In this document: one piece after another, positions 1 to 11,579 of the stretch
How the letters are laid out: each line of letters starts with the position of its first letter
Numbering within the stretch: position 1 is the stretch's first letter
Origin: Nemertoderma westbladi
Taxonomy: Eukaryota > Xenacoelomorpha > Nemertodermatida > Nemertodermatidae
Direction of reading: 5' to 3'
Length of the DNA stretch: 25,956 nt
NCBI GenBank assembly: GCA_032718475.1
Contig: JAUCBJ010005135.1
Coordinates: 1-25,956, forward strand
Made by a program: the position numbers and the translations under genes
Notes under the pieces: generated by a model
The model's database searches: none
What the model was told of the DNA's origin: nothing
The model's input: only the letters and a program-made list of their open reading frames with translations

Positions 1-688
1 ATACAGGAACCCAATGGTTGAGACTATACAGGAACCCAATGGTTGAGACTATACAGGAACCCAATGGTTGAGACTATACAGGAACCCAATGGTTGAGACT
101 ATACAGGAACCCAATGGTTGAGACTATACAGGAACCCAATGGTTGAGACTATACAGGAACCCAATGGTTGAGACTATACAGGAACCCAATGGTTGAGACT
201 ATACAGGAACCCAATGGTTGAGACTATACAGGAACCCAATGGTTGAGACTATACAGGAACCCAATGGTTGAGACTATACAGGAACCCAATGGTTGAGACT
301 ATACAGGAACCCAATGGTTGAGACTATACAGGAACCCAATGGTTGAGACTATACAGGAACCCAATGGTTGAGACTATACAGGAACCCAATGGTTGAGACT
401 ATACAGGAACCCAATGGTTGAGACTATACAGGAACCCAATGGTTGAGACTATACAGGAACCCAATGGTTGAGACTATACAGGAACCCAATGGTTGAGACT
501 ATACAGGAACCCAATGGTTGAGACTATACAGGAACCCAATGGTTGAGACTATACAGGAACCCAATGGTTGAGACTATACAGGAACCCAATGGTTGAGACT
601 ATACAGGAACCCAATGGTTGAGACTATACAGGAACCCAATGGTTGAGACTATACAGGAACCCAATGGTTGAGACTATACAGGAACCCA
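1..688. repeat. Perfect 25-bp minisatellite, about 27.5 units
   Basis: The unit is ATACAGGAACCCAATGGTTG followed by AGACT, repeated from base 1 with no substitution or length change that I can see until it breaks off inside unit 28 near 688. The array continues past the left edge, so its true length is unknown. It starts about 211 bp beyond the stop codon of the kinase gene, so it may lie in that gene's 3' UTR or just downstream. Such uniformity suggests very recent expansion, strong homogenisation, or an assembly effect. It shares no obvious unit sequence with the 26-bp array at 4066-15747. Confidence 0.97.
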
Positions 689-898
689 CAATCGCAATAT
701 CATTTTGCGTCACTGATGTACAAAAATTTAAATTATTCAAAAAAATTACCCTTAAACACAAAAGGAAATAAATTGGCGGATACCAATGGGGCAGCTTCTC
801 ACTGGTACAGTAGAGTTATGGATCAAAGTTCACCAGAGTGAACCTGGGTTCAATAGTCGCCCATATTGTTAGCGATGGACCCCTCACAGAAAGGGTTA
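689..898 (-). other. Probable 3' UTR start of the diacylglycerol kinase gene
   Basis: This is the sequence between the kinase stop codon and the 25-bp minisatellite. It is AT-rich and has no long open frame. No canonical AATAAA polyadenylation signal is visible in the gene sense. The closest is an AATAAT hexamer within the AT-rich stretch near 730-736. The real mRNA end may be here, inside the minisatellite, or beyond the window. Confidence 0.45.
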
Positions 899-1078
899 TC
901 AATCCTTTCCCATGTAGACTTGGGTGGTTAGACCTTGGAATTGTTGCTGAATGGGGGGAGCCGGAGCTTCATTACTGGACTCGGAGTCCGATACTGGTGA
1001 CTCGTCGCCAGGATACGCTACCGACGGCTCCGTATTGCGTCGCTTTATATTGCATTTGCGTTTCTTCAACATAGTAGC
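899..1078 (-). CDS. DGKQ: Diacylglycerol kinase theta-like, last coding exon (C-terminal tail)
   Basis: The exon was found by reading the minus strand from a TTTCCTAG acceptor. It opens ATMLKKRK and runs 59 codons to a TGA at 901-899. The opening aligns in position with the segment after the accessory domain of theta-class kinases, which reads as a short hydrophobic turn followed by a basic stretch. Then comes a basic segment (KRKCNIKRR), an acidic Ser/Pro-rich stretch (DESPVSDSESS) and an ending of QVYMGKD. The tail is low complexity and probably disordered, and could be phosphorylated. The acceptor phase (0) matches the donor of the exon at 3883-3981. The fixed phase and the family fit make the exon secure, while the role of the tail is unknown. 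Confidence 0.9.
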   Translation of the reverse strand, partial: ATMLKKRKCNIKRRNTEPSVAYPGDESPVSDSESSNEAPAPPIQQQFQGLTTQVYMGKD

Positions 1079-1341
1079 CTAGGAAACAGAGTAAATAATT
1101 ATAATGTAAAATCAATAACCTTGGTCAATAACGTGTTGGGAAATGGAAATCTCACTTCAACAACTTGCTTGAGCAGACACCAAACATCAACTTGCAGTCA
1201 GCCCCACAAGGAACATAATAATATATGACAAGGCGCTAACCCATAGCAACTGGGGTCTTAAACACCTGCCGAATTCCAGAGAAGCATTAAAAGCATGTCC
1301 AATCATAAAGCGAGTGGATAAGACGAAATCCCTGTATACGT

Positions 1342-1760
1342 ATGGAAAACAGGAGTGCGGAACAGACCATTATTAGATTTTTGCAACCGGATGCTGAAAG
1401 GGGAAAGGCTACGGATAATTTGGACTATAAAAAGGCAACTAAAGCCTTCCCTTCCCCTAAGAAAGGAAACCTCGGTGTACCAACAAACTATCGTGGGATC
1501 TGTCTCCTTGTGGTAGCTGTCAAAATAAACAACAAAATGATTCTATATAGAATTAGACTTTACATGACTTTCGACCAAATAGATCATAAATACCTCAGAT
1601 ACTATAGCGCTACGGAGGCTGGTTGAAGGAATTAAGTCAAAGAACCTTCCTGCAATTCTGATATTTGTAAACTTCAATAAATTATTCGACTCCATCAGCA
1701 TCAATGAGGTAAAATGCTAGAAATCTTAAGAGGTTATGGAATACCATAAGTAATTGCGCT
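1342..1760 (+). pseudogene. Decayed LINE reverse transcriptase, N-terminal part
   Basis: The open frame at 1342-1626 contains PSPKKGNLG..TNYRGICLL, the start of the reverse transcriptase domain in endonuclease-type non-LTR retrotransposons. After a frame change, LRRLVEGIKSKNLPAILIF and VNFNKLFDSI follow at about 1615-1700. They correspond to the usual '..KNL..FVDFKKAFDSI' block with its catalytic aspartate. A short ILRGYGIP-like remnant ends near 1750. Stops and frameshifts make this a fossil. It continues at about 2715 after an interruption. Confidence 0.75.
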
Positions 1761-1949
1761 GGCATTGGATTGTTATATTATTTTCCCGTACGCCTTTAAT
1801 CTATAAAATTTTTTCATAAATAGAATAAATACATCAAAATCAAGGGTGAGAAATTCAAATTTAACTACAAGCTGTCTTTACAGAGTATGCTAAGTAAACA
1901 ACAAACAATCCTTTCAGTCTCATAGCCTACCCCCGAGTCTGCGTTAGAC

Positions 1950-2430
1950 AGGATGATCAACGTGTCGGCGATGAACGTCGAACGCGACGGTGACGAACGA
2001 ATGACGACTCAGAACGTTTTCTGGAACCGGTTACCTCAGAAACCAGAAACAGAGACATCCAGACGCGCCTGTTGGTCGATGGACGTGGATCGGCGGTTGA
2101 ATATTTCCCGGATATCGGCTGCAAATTCGGTTCCACTGCAACATTGTGGGTAACTACTTCGGTCAGCGTATCGGCTACGAAATCCCGGATCTCGTTATGT
2201 CGGATTAATGGAAATCCGCCTGTAGGACACGACAGGATATGGTTCACAGAAAATCGTATCCCACAGGCCGGGGTAGACCGGGGTTGCCATCGTAACGCAG
2301 GCAGACTGCGTCTCGAAATTCCTCCTTGGTAAGATGGGTACCATGGAGGGTGATTGGACGCGAGTTTAACCACGTCGACGCCCCCTTCTCCGCCACTGCT
2401 GTTTTGGATTTAGTTTGGCGCGGATTTCCT
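1950..2430 (-). pseudogene. Minus-strand transposon fragment interrupting the LINE
   Basis: On the minus strand, ASTWLNSRPITLHGT, then LTKEEFRDAVCLRY, then FSVNHILSCPTGGFPLIRHN and VAVEPNLQPISG, then ARLDVSVSGF*GNRFQKTF can be read in order across several frames. This series of motifs recurs in many invertebrate genomes in transposon-encoded proteins of reverse-transcriptase type. I do not know the exact family. At least two frameshifts and internal stops show decay. It lies in the opposite direction between two parts of the LINE, so it most likely inserted into an older copy. Confidence 0.65.
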
Positions 2431-2714
2431 CAACCTTTCCGTGTGCCGCCATAAGCGACAGGGACTTTATACGGTTGGCGACGAGTAACTGTGCCTCCCG
2501 CACCACTGGCATGTTGCTGCTGGATTGTTACATTGTGACATAGAAAGAAGCTCAGATACTCACACCAGGAGTGAGTTCTTCTCAATCCCTGGCCGGCGTA
2601 CACTGCAACGCGACACGACGCGATGACGATGGTCACAAAGGGATAAAATCTTGGGTTCACACTACACGAACGTAGAAACAGCAGATACCCGGCCACTACA
2701 GTCACAGACACGGA

Positions 2715-3390
2715 CTTTTCGGATGACATCGCCCTGCTCTCTAATACGCTAGCAGATACACAGCTACTACTGAATAAAGTGGAGAGGGCTGCTAAGGAGG
2801 TTGGATTGCATATAAATTCTACCAAGACCGAATTCATGACTTTTAATGTTAATGGAAACTTGACCACAATTGATAATAATCCACTAAGGAATTGATGACT
2901 TCCAGTACCTTGGGTCATGGATAGAGAGTAGCAGAAAAGACTTAGAAGTTAGGAAAGCAAAGGCATGGGTAGCTCATTCGAGCCACAGTGGAAGTGTACA
3001 TTTATACGGGGATGAGACCTGGACACTGACGAAATCTCTTGAACAACGAATTGATGGTTATTATTACACAAGACTACTAAGGGTAGCCCTAAACATCAGC
3101 TAGCATTACAAACGCCGAGCTTTATGGTAAAATTAGTACCACCTGTATCATGATCAACCACACGCCGTGAACGCAGATTAAGATTCAGTGAGCACTGTTG
3201 GTGAAGTAAAGACGAGGTCATACCAGATCTACTTTTCTAATAACCAACACAAGGAAAGCGTAGCAGGGAACGACCGGCTATGACAATATAGACCAACTTG
3301 AAAGGGATACTGAACTTGAGAGAAACGAAATTGCTGACAACTATGGAGAATCGGGAAGCCTGGAAGTGGAAGGATCTCATTTCCACTGTG
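2715..3390 (+). pseudogene. Decayed LINE reverse transcriptase, C-terminal part
   Basis: The plus strand reads FSDDIALLSNTLADTQLLLN, the position of the catalytic YADD box with the Y-A pair lost, then VERAAKEVGLHINSTKTEFM, FQYLGSWIESS, ETWTLTKSLEQRIDGYYYTR, RRLRFSEHCW and KRSREPPAMT in successive, shifting frames. This is the standard C-terminal order of the LINE whose front half lies at 1342-1760. It ends near MENREAWKWKDLI at about 3380. Many stops and indels are present, so it is inactive. Confidence 0.75.
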
Positions 3391-3543
3391 TGTGTGCGCC
3401 TGACCTATAATAGTAGTACTATAGAGTACTATATAGTAGTATATAGTGGTAAAATCAAGTCTAGGGATAAAGTCTAGAGTAAATATTTAGAATGTAAATC
3501 GGTGAAACAGAGGAAATACATTTTAACTTCTTCGCATCTGCGG

Positions 3544-3653
3544 AGTTTAAACGTGGCAACAGAGTTACAGCAACTTAGTGTTTATGCGGAGCAACTTGAT
3601 CGGCAACTTGAGTTCCTCACCAAAGTAGCTGAGAAAGTTGCCACGTGTAAACT
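3544..3653. mobile_element. MITE-like element with 17-bp terminal inverted repeats
   Basis: AGTTTAAACGTGGCAAC at 3544-3560 is the reverse complement of GTTGCCACGTGTAAACT at 3637-3653 with one mismatch, enclosing about 76 bp. The interior repeats a GCAACTT motif three times. It has no coding capacity. A short non-autonomous DNA transposon is the simplest reading. I could not identify a clear target-site duplication, so the family is open. Confidence 0.6.
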
Positions 3654-3882
3654 GGCCTTAAGAATGTGAATTTAGTGAAATACAGAATATACTTTAAATC
3701 CACAATAGTATAACGGGGGACAGCAATAGAGTGTAGCACAACATAGTAAATGGCACGGGGAACATCAATAAATAATAAGAATGTATAGCAACATAATGAC
3801 AAAGTACATAATATTAGTCAGGGGTGGTAATTTGAGTTATTATTTATTTGGTTTAAATGTTTTGTATAAATTTCTAACTTAC

Positions 3883-3981
3883 TTGCAGCGCCGATCTCGT
3901 GACAATCACCTGACCTGGGCTCTGGGTCCATGGCTCGCCATCGATTTGCACAGGCAGTTCACATTTCATTGTTATCCTTAC
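3883..3981 (-). CDS. DGKQ: Diacylglycerol kinase theta-like, exon for end of accessory domain
   Basis: This is a 99-bp, 33-codon exon between the acceptor TTTACTCAG and the donor CAA|GTAAGT, phase 0 at both ends. It encodes VRITMKCELPVQIDGEPW followed by TQSPGQVIVTRSALQ. The VQIDGEPW block is the characteristic last motif of the diacylglycerol kinase accessory domain. It follows directly on the AQGCN end of the exon 11.75 kb away, which fixes the splice junction across the giant minisatellite intron. The first six bases of the exon (GTAAGG), next to the acceptor CAG, also match a 5' splice site. Skipping the exon would keep the frame. Confidence 0.95.
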
Positions 3982-4065
3982 CTGAGTAAACGAAATTAAA
4001 TATTATATTAAAAGTTAATTAAAACATTTAATATAATTAGTGCTGTTTATATAATAACATAGGAT
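3982..4065 (-). promoter_or_regulatory. Unique 3' end of the minisatellite intron: branch region and acceptor
   Basis: These are the only 84 bp of the 11,753-bp intron that are not repeat. In the gene sense they contain GCACTAAT (4043-4036), a good branch-point candidate about 55 bases before the acceptor. A weaker TTAATTAAC lies closer in. The stretch ends in TTTCGTTTACTCAG. The pyrimidine content is modest and the rest is AT-rich. Every 3'-splicing signal of this intron must lie here or in the adjoining repeat units. Confidence 0.75.
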
Positions 4066-4795
4066 CCCTGGGCTTGGCCTATATTCACATTGCAACCCTG
4101 GTCTATATACTCACATTACAACCCTGGCCTATCTACGCACACTGCAACCCTGGCCTATCTACTCACATTGCAACCCTGGACTATCTACTCACATTGCAAC
4201 CCTGGTCTATCTACTCACATTGCAACCCTGGCCTATCTACTCACACTGTAACCCTGGACTATCTACTCACATTGCAACCCTGGTCTATCTACTCACACTG
4301 CAGCCCTGGACTATCTACTCACATTACAACCCTGGCCTATCTACTCACATTGCAACCCTGGTCTATATACTCACATTACAACCCTTGTCTATCTACTCAC
4401 ATTGCAACCCAGGCCTATCTACTCACATTGCAACCCTGGCATATCTACTCACACTGCATCCCTGGCTATCTACTCAGATTGCAACCCTGGCCTATCTACT
4501 CACACTGCAACCCTGGCCTATCTACTCACATTGCAACCCTGGTTTATATACTCACATTGCAACCCTGGTCTATCTACTCACACTGCAACCCCCGCCTATC
4601 AACTCACACTGCAACCCTGTATCTACTCACATTGCAACCCTGGCCTATCTACTCACACTGCAACCCTGGCTATCTACTCAGATTGCAACCCTGGCCTATC
4701 TACTCACACTGCAACCCTGTATCTACTCAGATTGCAACCCTGGCCTATCTACTCACACTGCAACCCTGGCCTATCTACTCACATTACAACCCTGG

Positions 4796-7700
4796 TTTAT
4801 ATACTCACATTGCAACCCTGGTCTATCAACTCACACTGCAACCCCCGCCTATCAACTCACACTGCAACCCTGTATCTACTCACATTGCAACCCTGGCCTA
4901 TCTACTCACACTGCAACCCTGTATCTACTCAGATTGCAAACCTGGCCTATCTACTCACACTGCAACCCTGGCCTATCTACTCACATTACAACCCTGGTTT
5001 ATATACTCACATTGCAACCCTGGTCTATCAACTCACACTGCAACCCCCGCCTATCAACTCACACTGCAACAGCTGTATCTACTCACATTGCAACCCTGGC
5101 CTATCTACTCACACTGCAACCCTGGTCTATCTACTCACATTGCAACCCTGGTCTATCTACTCACATTGCAACCCTGGCCTATCTACTCACACTGCAACCC
5201 TGGTCTATCTACTCACATTGCAACCCTGGCCTATCTACTCACATTGCAACCCTGGTCTATCTACTCACATTGCAACCCTGGCCTATCTACTCACATTACA
5301 ACCCTGGTTTATATACTCACATTGCAACCCTGGTCTATCAACTCACACTGCAACCCTGCTATCTACTCACATTGCAACCCTGGCCTATCTACTCACACTG
5401 CAACCCTGGTCTATCTACTCACATTGCAACCCTGGCCTATCTACTCACATTGCAACCCTGGTCTATCTACTCACATTGCAACCCTGGCCTATCTACTCAC
5501 ATTGCAACCCTGGTCCTATCTACTCACATTGCAACCCTGGTCTATCTACTCACATTGCAACCCTGGTCTATCTACTCACATTGCAACCCTGGCCTATCTA
5601 CTCACATTGCAACCCTGGCCTATCTACTCACATTGCAACCCTGGCCTATCTACTCACATTGCAACCCTGGCCTATCTACTCACATTTCAACCCTGGCCTA
5701 TCTACTCACATTGCAACCCTGGTCTATCTACTCACATTGCAACCCTGGCCTATCTACTCACATTGCAACCCTGGTCTATCTACTCACATTACAACCCTGG
5801 TTTATATACTCACATTGCAACCCTGGTCTATCTACTCACATTGCAACCCTGGTCTATCTACTCACATTGCAACCCTGGTCTATCTACTCACATTGCAACC
5901 CTGGCCTATTTACTCACATTACAACCCTGGCTTATATACTCACATTGCAACCCTGGTCTATCTACTCACACTGCAACCCTGGTCTATCTACTCACATTGC
6001 AACCATGGCCTATCTACTCACATTGCAACCCTGGTCTATCTACTCACATTGCAACCCTGGCCTATCTACTCACATTGCAACCCTGGTCTATCTACTCACA
6101 TTGCAACCCTGGTCTATCTACTCACATTGCAACCCTGGTCTATCTACTCACATTGCAACCCTGGCCTATCTACTCACATTACAACCCTGGTTTATATACT
6201 CACATTGCAACCCTGGCCTATCTACTCACATTGCAACCCTGGCCTATCTACTCACATTGCAACCCTGGCCTATCTACTCACATTGCAACCCTGGTCTATC
6301 TACTCACATTGCAACCCTGGCCTATCTACTCACATTGCAACCCTGGTCTATCTACTCACATTGCAACCCTGGTCTATCTACTCACATTGCAACCCTGGCC
6401 TATCTACTCACATTGCAACCCTGGTTTATATACTCACATTGCAACCCTGGCTATCTACTCACATTGCAACCCTGGCCTATCTACTCACAGTGCAACCCTG
6501 GTCTATCTACTCACATTGCAACCCTGGTCTATCTACTCACATTGCAACCCTGTATCTACTCACATTGCAACCCTGGTCTATCTACTCACATTGCAACCCT
6601 GGTCTATCTACTCACATTGCAACCCTGGTCTATCTACTCACATTGCAACCCTGGTCTATCTACTCACATTGCAACCCTGGTCTATCTACTCACATTGCAA
6701 CCCTGGCCTATCTACTCACATTGCAACCCTGGTCTATCTACTCACATTGCAACCCTGGCCTATCTACTCACATTGCAACCCTGGTCTATCTACTCACATT
6801 GCAACCCTGGTCTATCTACTCACAGTGCAACCCTGGTATATCTACTCACATTGCAACCCTGGTCTATCTACTCACATTGCAACCCTGGTCTATCTACTCA
6901 TATTGCAACCCTGGTCTATCTACTCACATTGCAACCCTGGTCTATCTACTCACATTGCAACCCTGGTCTATCTACTCACAGTGCAACCCTGGTATATCTA
7001 CTCACATTGCAACCCTGGTATATCTACTCACATTGCAACCCTGGTCTATCTACTCACATTGCAACCCTGGTCTATCTACTCATATTGCAACCCTGGTCTA
7101 TCTACTCACATTGCAACCCTGGTCTATCTACTCACATTGCAACCCTGGTCTATCTACTCACATTGCAACCCTGGCCTATCTACTCACATTGCAACCCTGG
7201 TCTATCTACTCACAGTGCAACCCTGGTATATCTACTCACATTGCAACCCTGGTCTATCTACTCACATTGCAACCCTGGTCTATCTACTCACAGTGCAACC
7301 CTGGTATATCTACTCACATTGCAACCCTGGTATATCTACTCACATTGCAACCCTGGTCTATCTACTCACATTGCAACCCTGGCCTATCTACTCACATTGC
7401 AACCCTGGTCTATCTACTCACATTGCAACCCTGGCCTATCTACTCACATTGCAACCCTGGTCTATCTACTCACATTGCAACCCTGGTCTATCTACTCACA
7501 GTGCAACCCTGGTATATCTACTCACATTGCAACCCTGGTCTATCTACTCACATTGCAACCCTGGTCTATCTACTCATATTGCAACCCTGGTCTATCTACT
7601 CACATTGCAACCCTGGTCTATCTACTCACATTGCAACCCTGGTCTATCTACTCACAGTGCAACCCTGGTATATCTACTCACATTGCAACCCTGGTATATC
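4796..7700. repeat. First copy of a 2.9-kb block inside the 26-bp array
   Basis: Rare marks in this block recur 2,899-2,901 bases later: CAACAGCTG at 5067 and 7966, CATTTCAAC at about 5683 and 8584, AACCATGGC at 6001 and 8902, and CAGTGCAACCCTGGTATAT at 6823 and 9722. Sequence just left of 4796 does not match its counterpart, which sets the left edge. The block therefore arose by a large tandem duplication or unequal exchange within the array. Confidence 0.85.
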
Positions 7701-10605
7701 TACTCACATTGCAACCCTGGTCTATCAACTCACACTGCAACCCCCGCCTATCAAATCACACTGCAACCCTGTATCTACTCACATTGCAACCCTGGCCTAT
7801 CTACTCACACTGCAACCCTGTATCTACTCAGATTGCAAACCTGGCCTATCTACTCACACTGCAACCCTGGCCTATCTACTCACATTACAACCCTGGTTTA
7901 TATACTCACATTGCAACCCTGGTCTATCAACTCACACTGCAACCCCCGCCTATCAACTCACACTGCAACAGCTGTATCTACTCACATTGCAACCCTGGCC
8001 TATCTACTCACACTGCAACCCTGGTCTATCTACTCACATTGCAACCCTGGTCTATCTACTCACATTGCAACCCTGGCCTATCTACTCACACTGCAACCCT
8101 GGTCTATCTACTCACATTGCAACCCTGGCCTATCTACTCACATTGCAACCCTGGTCTATCTACTCACATTGCAACCCTGGCCTATTTACTCACATTACAA
8201 CCCTGGTTTATATACTCACATTGCAACCCTGGTCTATCAACTCACACTGCAACCCTGTATCTACTCACATTGCAACCCTGGCCTATTTAGTCACACTGCA
8301 ACCCTGGTCTATCTACTCACATTGCAACCCTGGCCTATCTACTCACATTGCAACCCTGGTCTATCTCCTCACATTGCAACCCTGGCCTATCTACTCACAT
8401 TGCAACCCTGGTCTATCTATCTACTCACATTGCAACCCTGGTCTATCTACTCACATTGCAACCCTGGTCTATCTACTCACATTGCAACCCTGGCCTATTT
8501 ACTCACATTACAACCCTGGCCTATCTACTCACATTGCAACCCTGGCCTATCTACTCACATTGCAACCCTGGCCTATCTACTCACATTTCAACCCTGGCCT
8601 ATCTACTCACATTGCAACCTTGGTCTATCTACTCACATTGCAACCCTGGCCTATCTACTCACATTGCAACCCTGGTCTATCTACTCACATTACAACCCTG
8701 GTTTATATACTCACATTGCAACCCTGGTCTATCTACTCACATTGCAACCCTGGTCTATCTACTCACATTGCAACCCTGGTCTATCTACTCACATTGCAAC
8801 CCTGGCCTATTTACTCACATTACAACCCTGGCTTATATACTCACATTGCAACCCTGGTCTATCTACTCACACTGCAACCCTGGTCTATCTACTCACATTG
8901 CAACCATGGCCTATCTACTCACATTGCAACCCTGGTCTATCTACTCACATTGCAACCCTGGCCTATCTACTCACATTGCAACCCTGGTCTATCTACTCAC
9001 ATTGCAGCCCTGGTCTATCTACTCACATTGCAACCCTGGTCTATCTACTCACATTGAAACCCTGGCCTATTTACTCACATTACAACCCTGGTTTATATAC
9101 TCACATTGCAACCCTGGCCTATCTACTCACATTGCAACCCTGGCCTATCTACTCACATTTCAACCCTGGCCTATCTACTCACATTGCAACCCTGGTCTAT
9201 CTACTCACATTGCAACCCTGGCCTATCTACTCACATTGCAACCCTGGTCTATCTATTCACATTGCAACCCTGGTCTATCTACTCACATTGCAACCCTGGC
9301 CTATTTACTCACATTACAACCCTGGTTTATATACTCACATTGCAACCCTGTATCTACTCACATTGCAACCCTGGCCTATCTACTCACAGTGCAACCCTGG
9401 TCTATCTATTCACATTGCAACCCTGGTCTATCTACTCACATTGCAACCCTGTATCTACTCACATTGCAACCCTGGTCTATCTACTCACATTGCAACCCTG
9501 GTCTATCTACTCACATTGCAACCCTGATCTATCTACTCACATTGCAACCCTGGTCTATCTACTCACATTGCAACCCTGGTCTATCTACTCACATTGCAAC
9601 CCTGGCCTATCTACTCACATTGCAACCCTGGTCTATCTACTCACATTGCAACCCTGGCCTATCTACTCACATTGCAACCCTGGTCTATCTACTCACATTG
9701 CAACCCTGGTCTATCTACTCACAGTGCAACCCTGGTATATCTACTCACATTGCAACCCTGGTCTATCTACTCACATTGCAACCCTGGTCTATCTACTCAT
9801 ATTGCAACCCTGGTCTATCTACTCACATTGCAACCCTGGTCTATCTACTCACATTGCAACCCTGGTCTATCTACTCACAGTGCAACCCTGGTATATCTAC
9901 TCACATTGCAACCCTGGTATATCTACTCACATTGCAACCCTGGTCTATCTACTCACATTGCAACCCTGGTCTATCTACTCATATTGCAACCCTGGTCTAT
10001 CTACTCACATTGCAACCCTGGTCTATCTACTCACATTGCAACCCTGGTCTATCTACTCACATTGCAACCCTGGCCTATCTACTCACATTGCAACCCTGGT
10101 CTATCTACTCACAGTGCAACCCTGGTATATCTACTCACATTGCAACCCTGGTCTATCTACTCACATTGCAACCCTGGTCTATCTACTCACAGTGCAACCC
10201 TGGTATATCTACTCACATTGCAACCCTGGTATATCTACTCACATTGCAACCCTGGTCTATCTACTCACATTGCAACCCTGGCCTATCTACTCACATTGCA
10301 ACCCTGGTCTATCTACTCACATTGCAACCCTGGCCTATCTACTCACATTGCAACCCTGGTCTATCTACTCACATTGCAACCCTGGTCTATCTACTCACAG
10401 TGCAACCCTGGTATATCTACTCACATTGCAACCCTGGTCTATCTACTCACATTGCAACCCTGGTCTATCTACTCATATTGCAACCCTGGTCTATCTACTC
10501 ACATTGCAACCCTGGTCTATCTACTCACATTGCAACCCTGGTCTATCTACTCACAGTGCAACCCTGGTATATCTACTCACATTGCAACCCTGGTATATCT
10601 ACTCA
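7695..10605. repeat. Second copy of the 2.9-kb block inside the 26-bp array
   Basis: It matches 4796-7700 at an offset near 2,900 bp, with few differences (for example TCAAATCAC at 7750 for TCAACTCAC, and CTATTTAC for CTATCTAC at several sites). After about 10605 the pattern stops matching the first copy and continues with another partial round of the 676-bp higher-order period. Confidence 0.85.
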
Positions 10606-11120
10606 CATTGCAACCCTGGTCTATCTACTCACATTGCAACCCTGGTCTATCTACTCATATTGCAACCCTGGTCTATCTACTCACATTGCAACCCTGGTCT
10701 ATCTACTCACATTGCAACCCTGGTCTATCTACTCACATTGCAACCCTGGCCTATCTACTCACATTGCAACCCTGGTCTATCTACTCACAGTGCAACCCTG
10801 GTATATCTACTCACATTGCAACCCTGGTCTATCTACTCACATTGCAACCCTGGTCTATCTACTCACAGTGCAACCCTGGTATATCTACTCACATTGCAAC
10901 CCTGGTATATCTACTCACATTGCAACCCTGGTCTATCTACTCACATTGCAACCCTGGTCTATCTACTCATATTGCAACCCTGGTCTATCTACTCACATTG
11001 CAACCCTGGTCTATCTACTCACATTGCAACCCTGGTCTATCTACTCACATTGCAACCCTGGCCTATCTACTCACATTGCAACCCTGGTCTATCTACTCAC
11101 AGTGCAACCCTGGTATATCT
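9722..11120. repeat. 676-bp higher-order period (26 monomers of 26 bp)
   Basis: The marked monomer CAGTGCAACCCTGGTATAT occurs at 9722, 9878, 10112, 10190, 10398, 10554, 10788, 10866 and 11100. The spacings are 156, 234, 78, 208, 156, 234, 78 and 234 bases. The series 156-234-78-208 sums to 676 and repeats, with one extra monomer in the last interval. The same series is at 6823, 6979, 7213, 7291, 7499 and 7655 in the first 2.9-kb copy. The single-base variant CATATTGC keeps a regular place within the period. Confidence 0.85.
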
Positions 11121-11579
11121 ACTCACATTGCAACCCTGGTCTATCTACTCACATTGCAACCCTGGTCTATCTATACTCACATTGCAACCCTGGTCTATCT
11201 ACTCACATTGCAACCCTGGCCTATCTACTCACATTGCAACCCTGGTCTATCTACTCACATTGCAACCCTGGCCTATCTACTCACATTGCAACCCTGGTCT
11301 ATCTACTCACATTGCAATCCTGGCCTATTTACTCACATTACAACCCTGGTTTATATACTCACATTGCAACCCTGGCCTATCTACTCACATTGCAACCCTG
11401 GTCTATCTACTCACATTGCAACCCTGGTCTATCTACTCACATTGCAACCCTGGTCTATCTACTCACATTGCAACCCTGGTCTATCTACTCACATTGCAAC
11501 CCTGGTCTATCTACTCACATTGCAGCCCTGTATCTACTCACATTGCAACCCTGGTCTATCTACTCACATTGCAACCCTG

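Larger units (their letters stand above)
1079..3882 (-). other. Last intron of the kinase gene, filled with decayed transposons
   Basis: This 2,804-bp intron runs from the GTAAGT donor at 3882-3877 to the TTTCCTAG acceptor ending at 1079. Bases 1342-1760 and about 2715-3390 are parts of one plus-strand LINE, and 1950-2430 is a minus-strand transposon fragment lying between them. Bases 3544-3653 are a MITE-like element. I see nothing recognisable at 1082-1341, 1760-1950 or 3660-3880. The region at 3405-3450 is a short AT-rich palindromic stretch of TAGTACTATA type. Confidence 0.85.

Noticed and set aside
838-1074. Plus-strand open frame of 78 codons
   Set aside because: It is the antisense shadow of the last kinase exon at 899-1078.
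3617-3802. Minus-strand frame just downstream of the exon at 3883
   Set aside because: It overlaps the MITE-like element and shows no kinase C-terminal features. The true last exon was found at 899-1078.
4074-9527. Plus-strand open frame of 1,817 codons, and similar ones at 4220-8290, 4402-9057, 8348-12016, 9594-13922 and 11800-15207
   Set aside because: All are readings of the stop-free 26-bp minisatellite in different frames. They overlap one another in all three frames, have no unique domain, and lie antisense in an intron of a well-supported gene.
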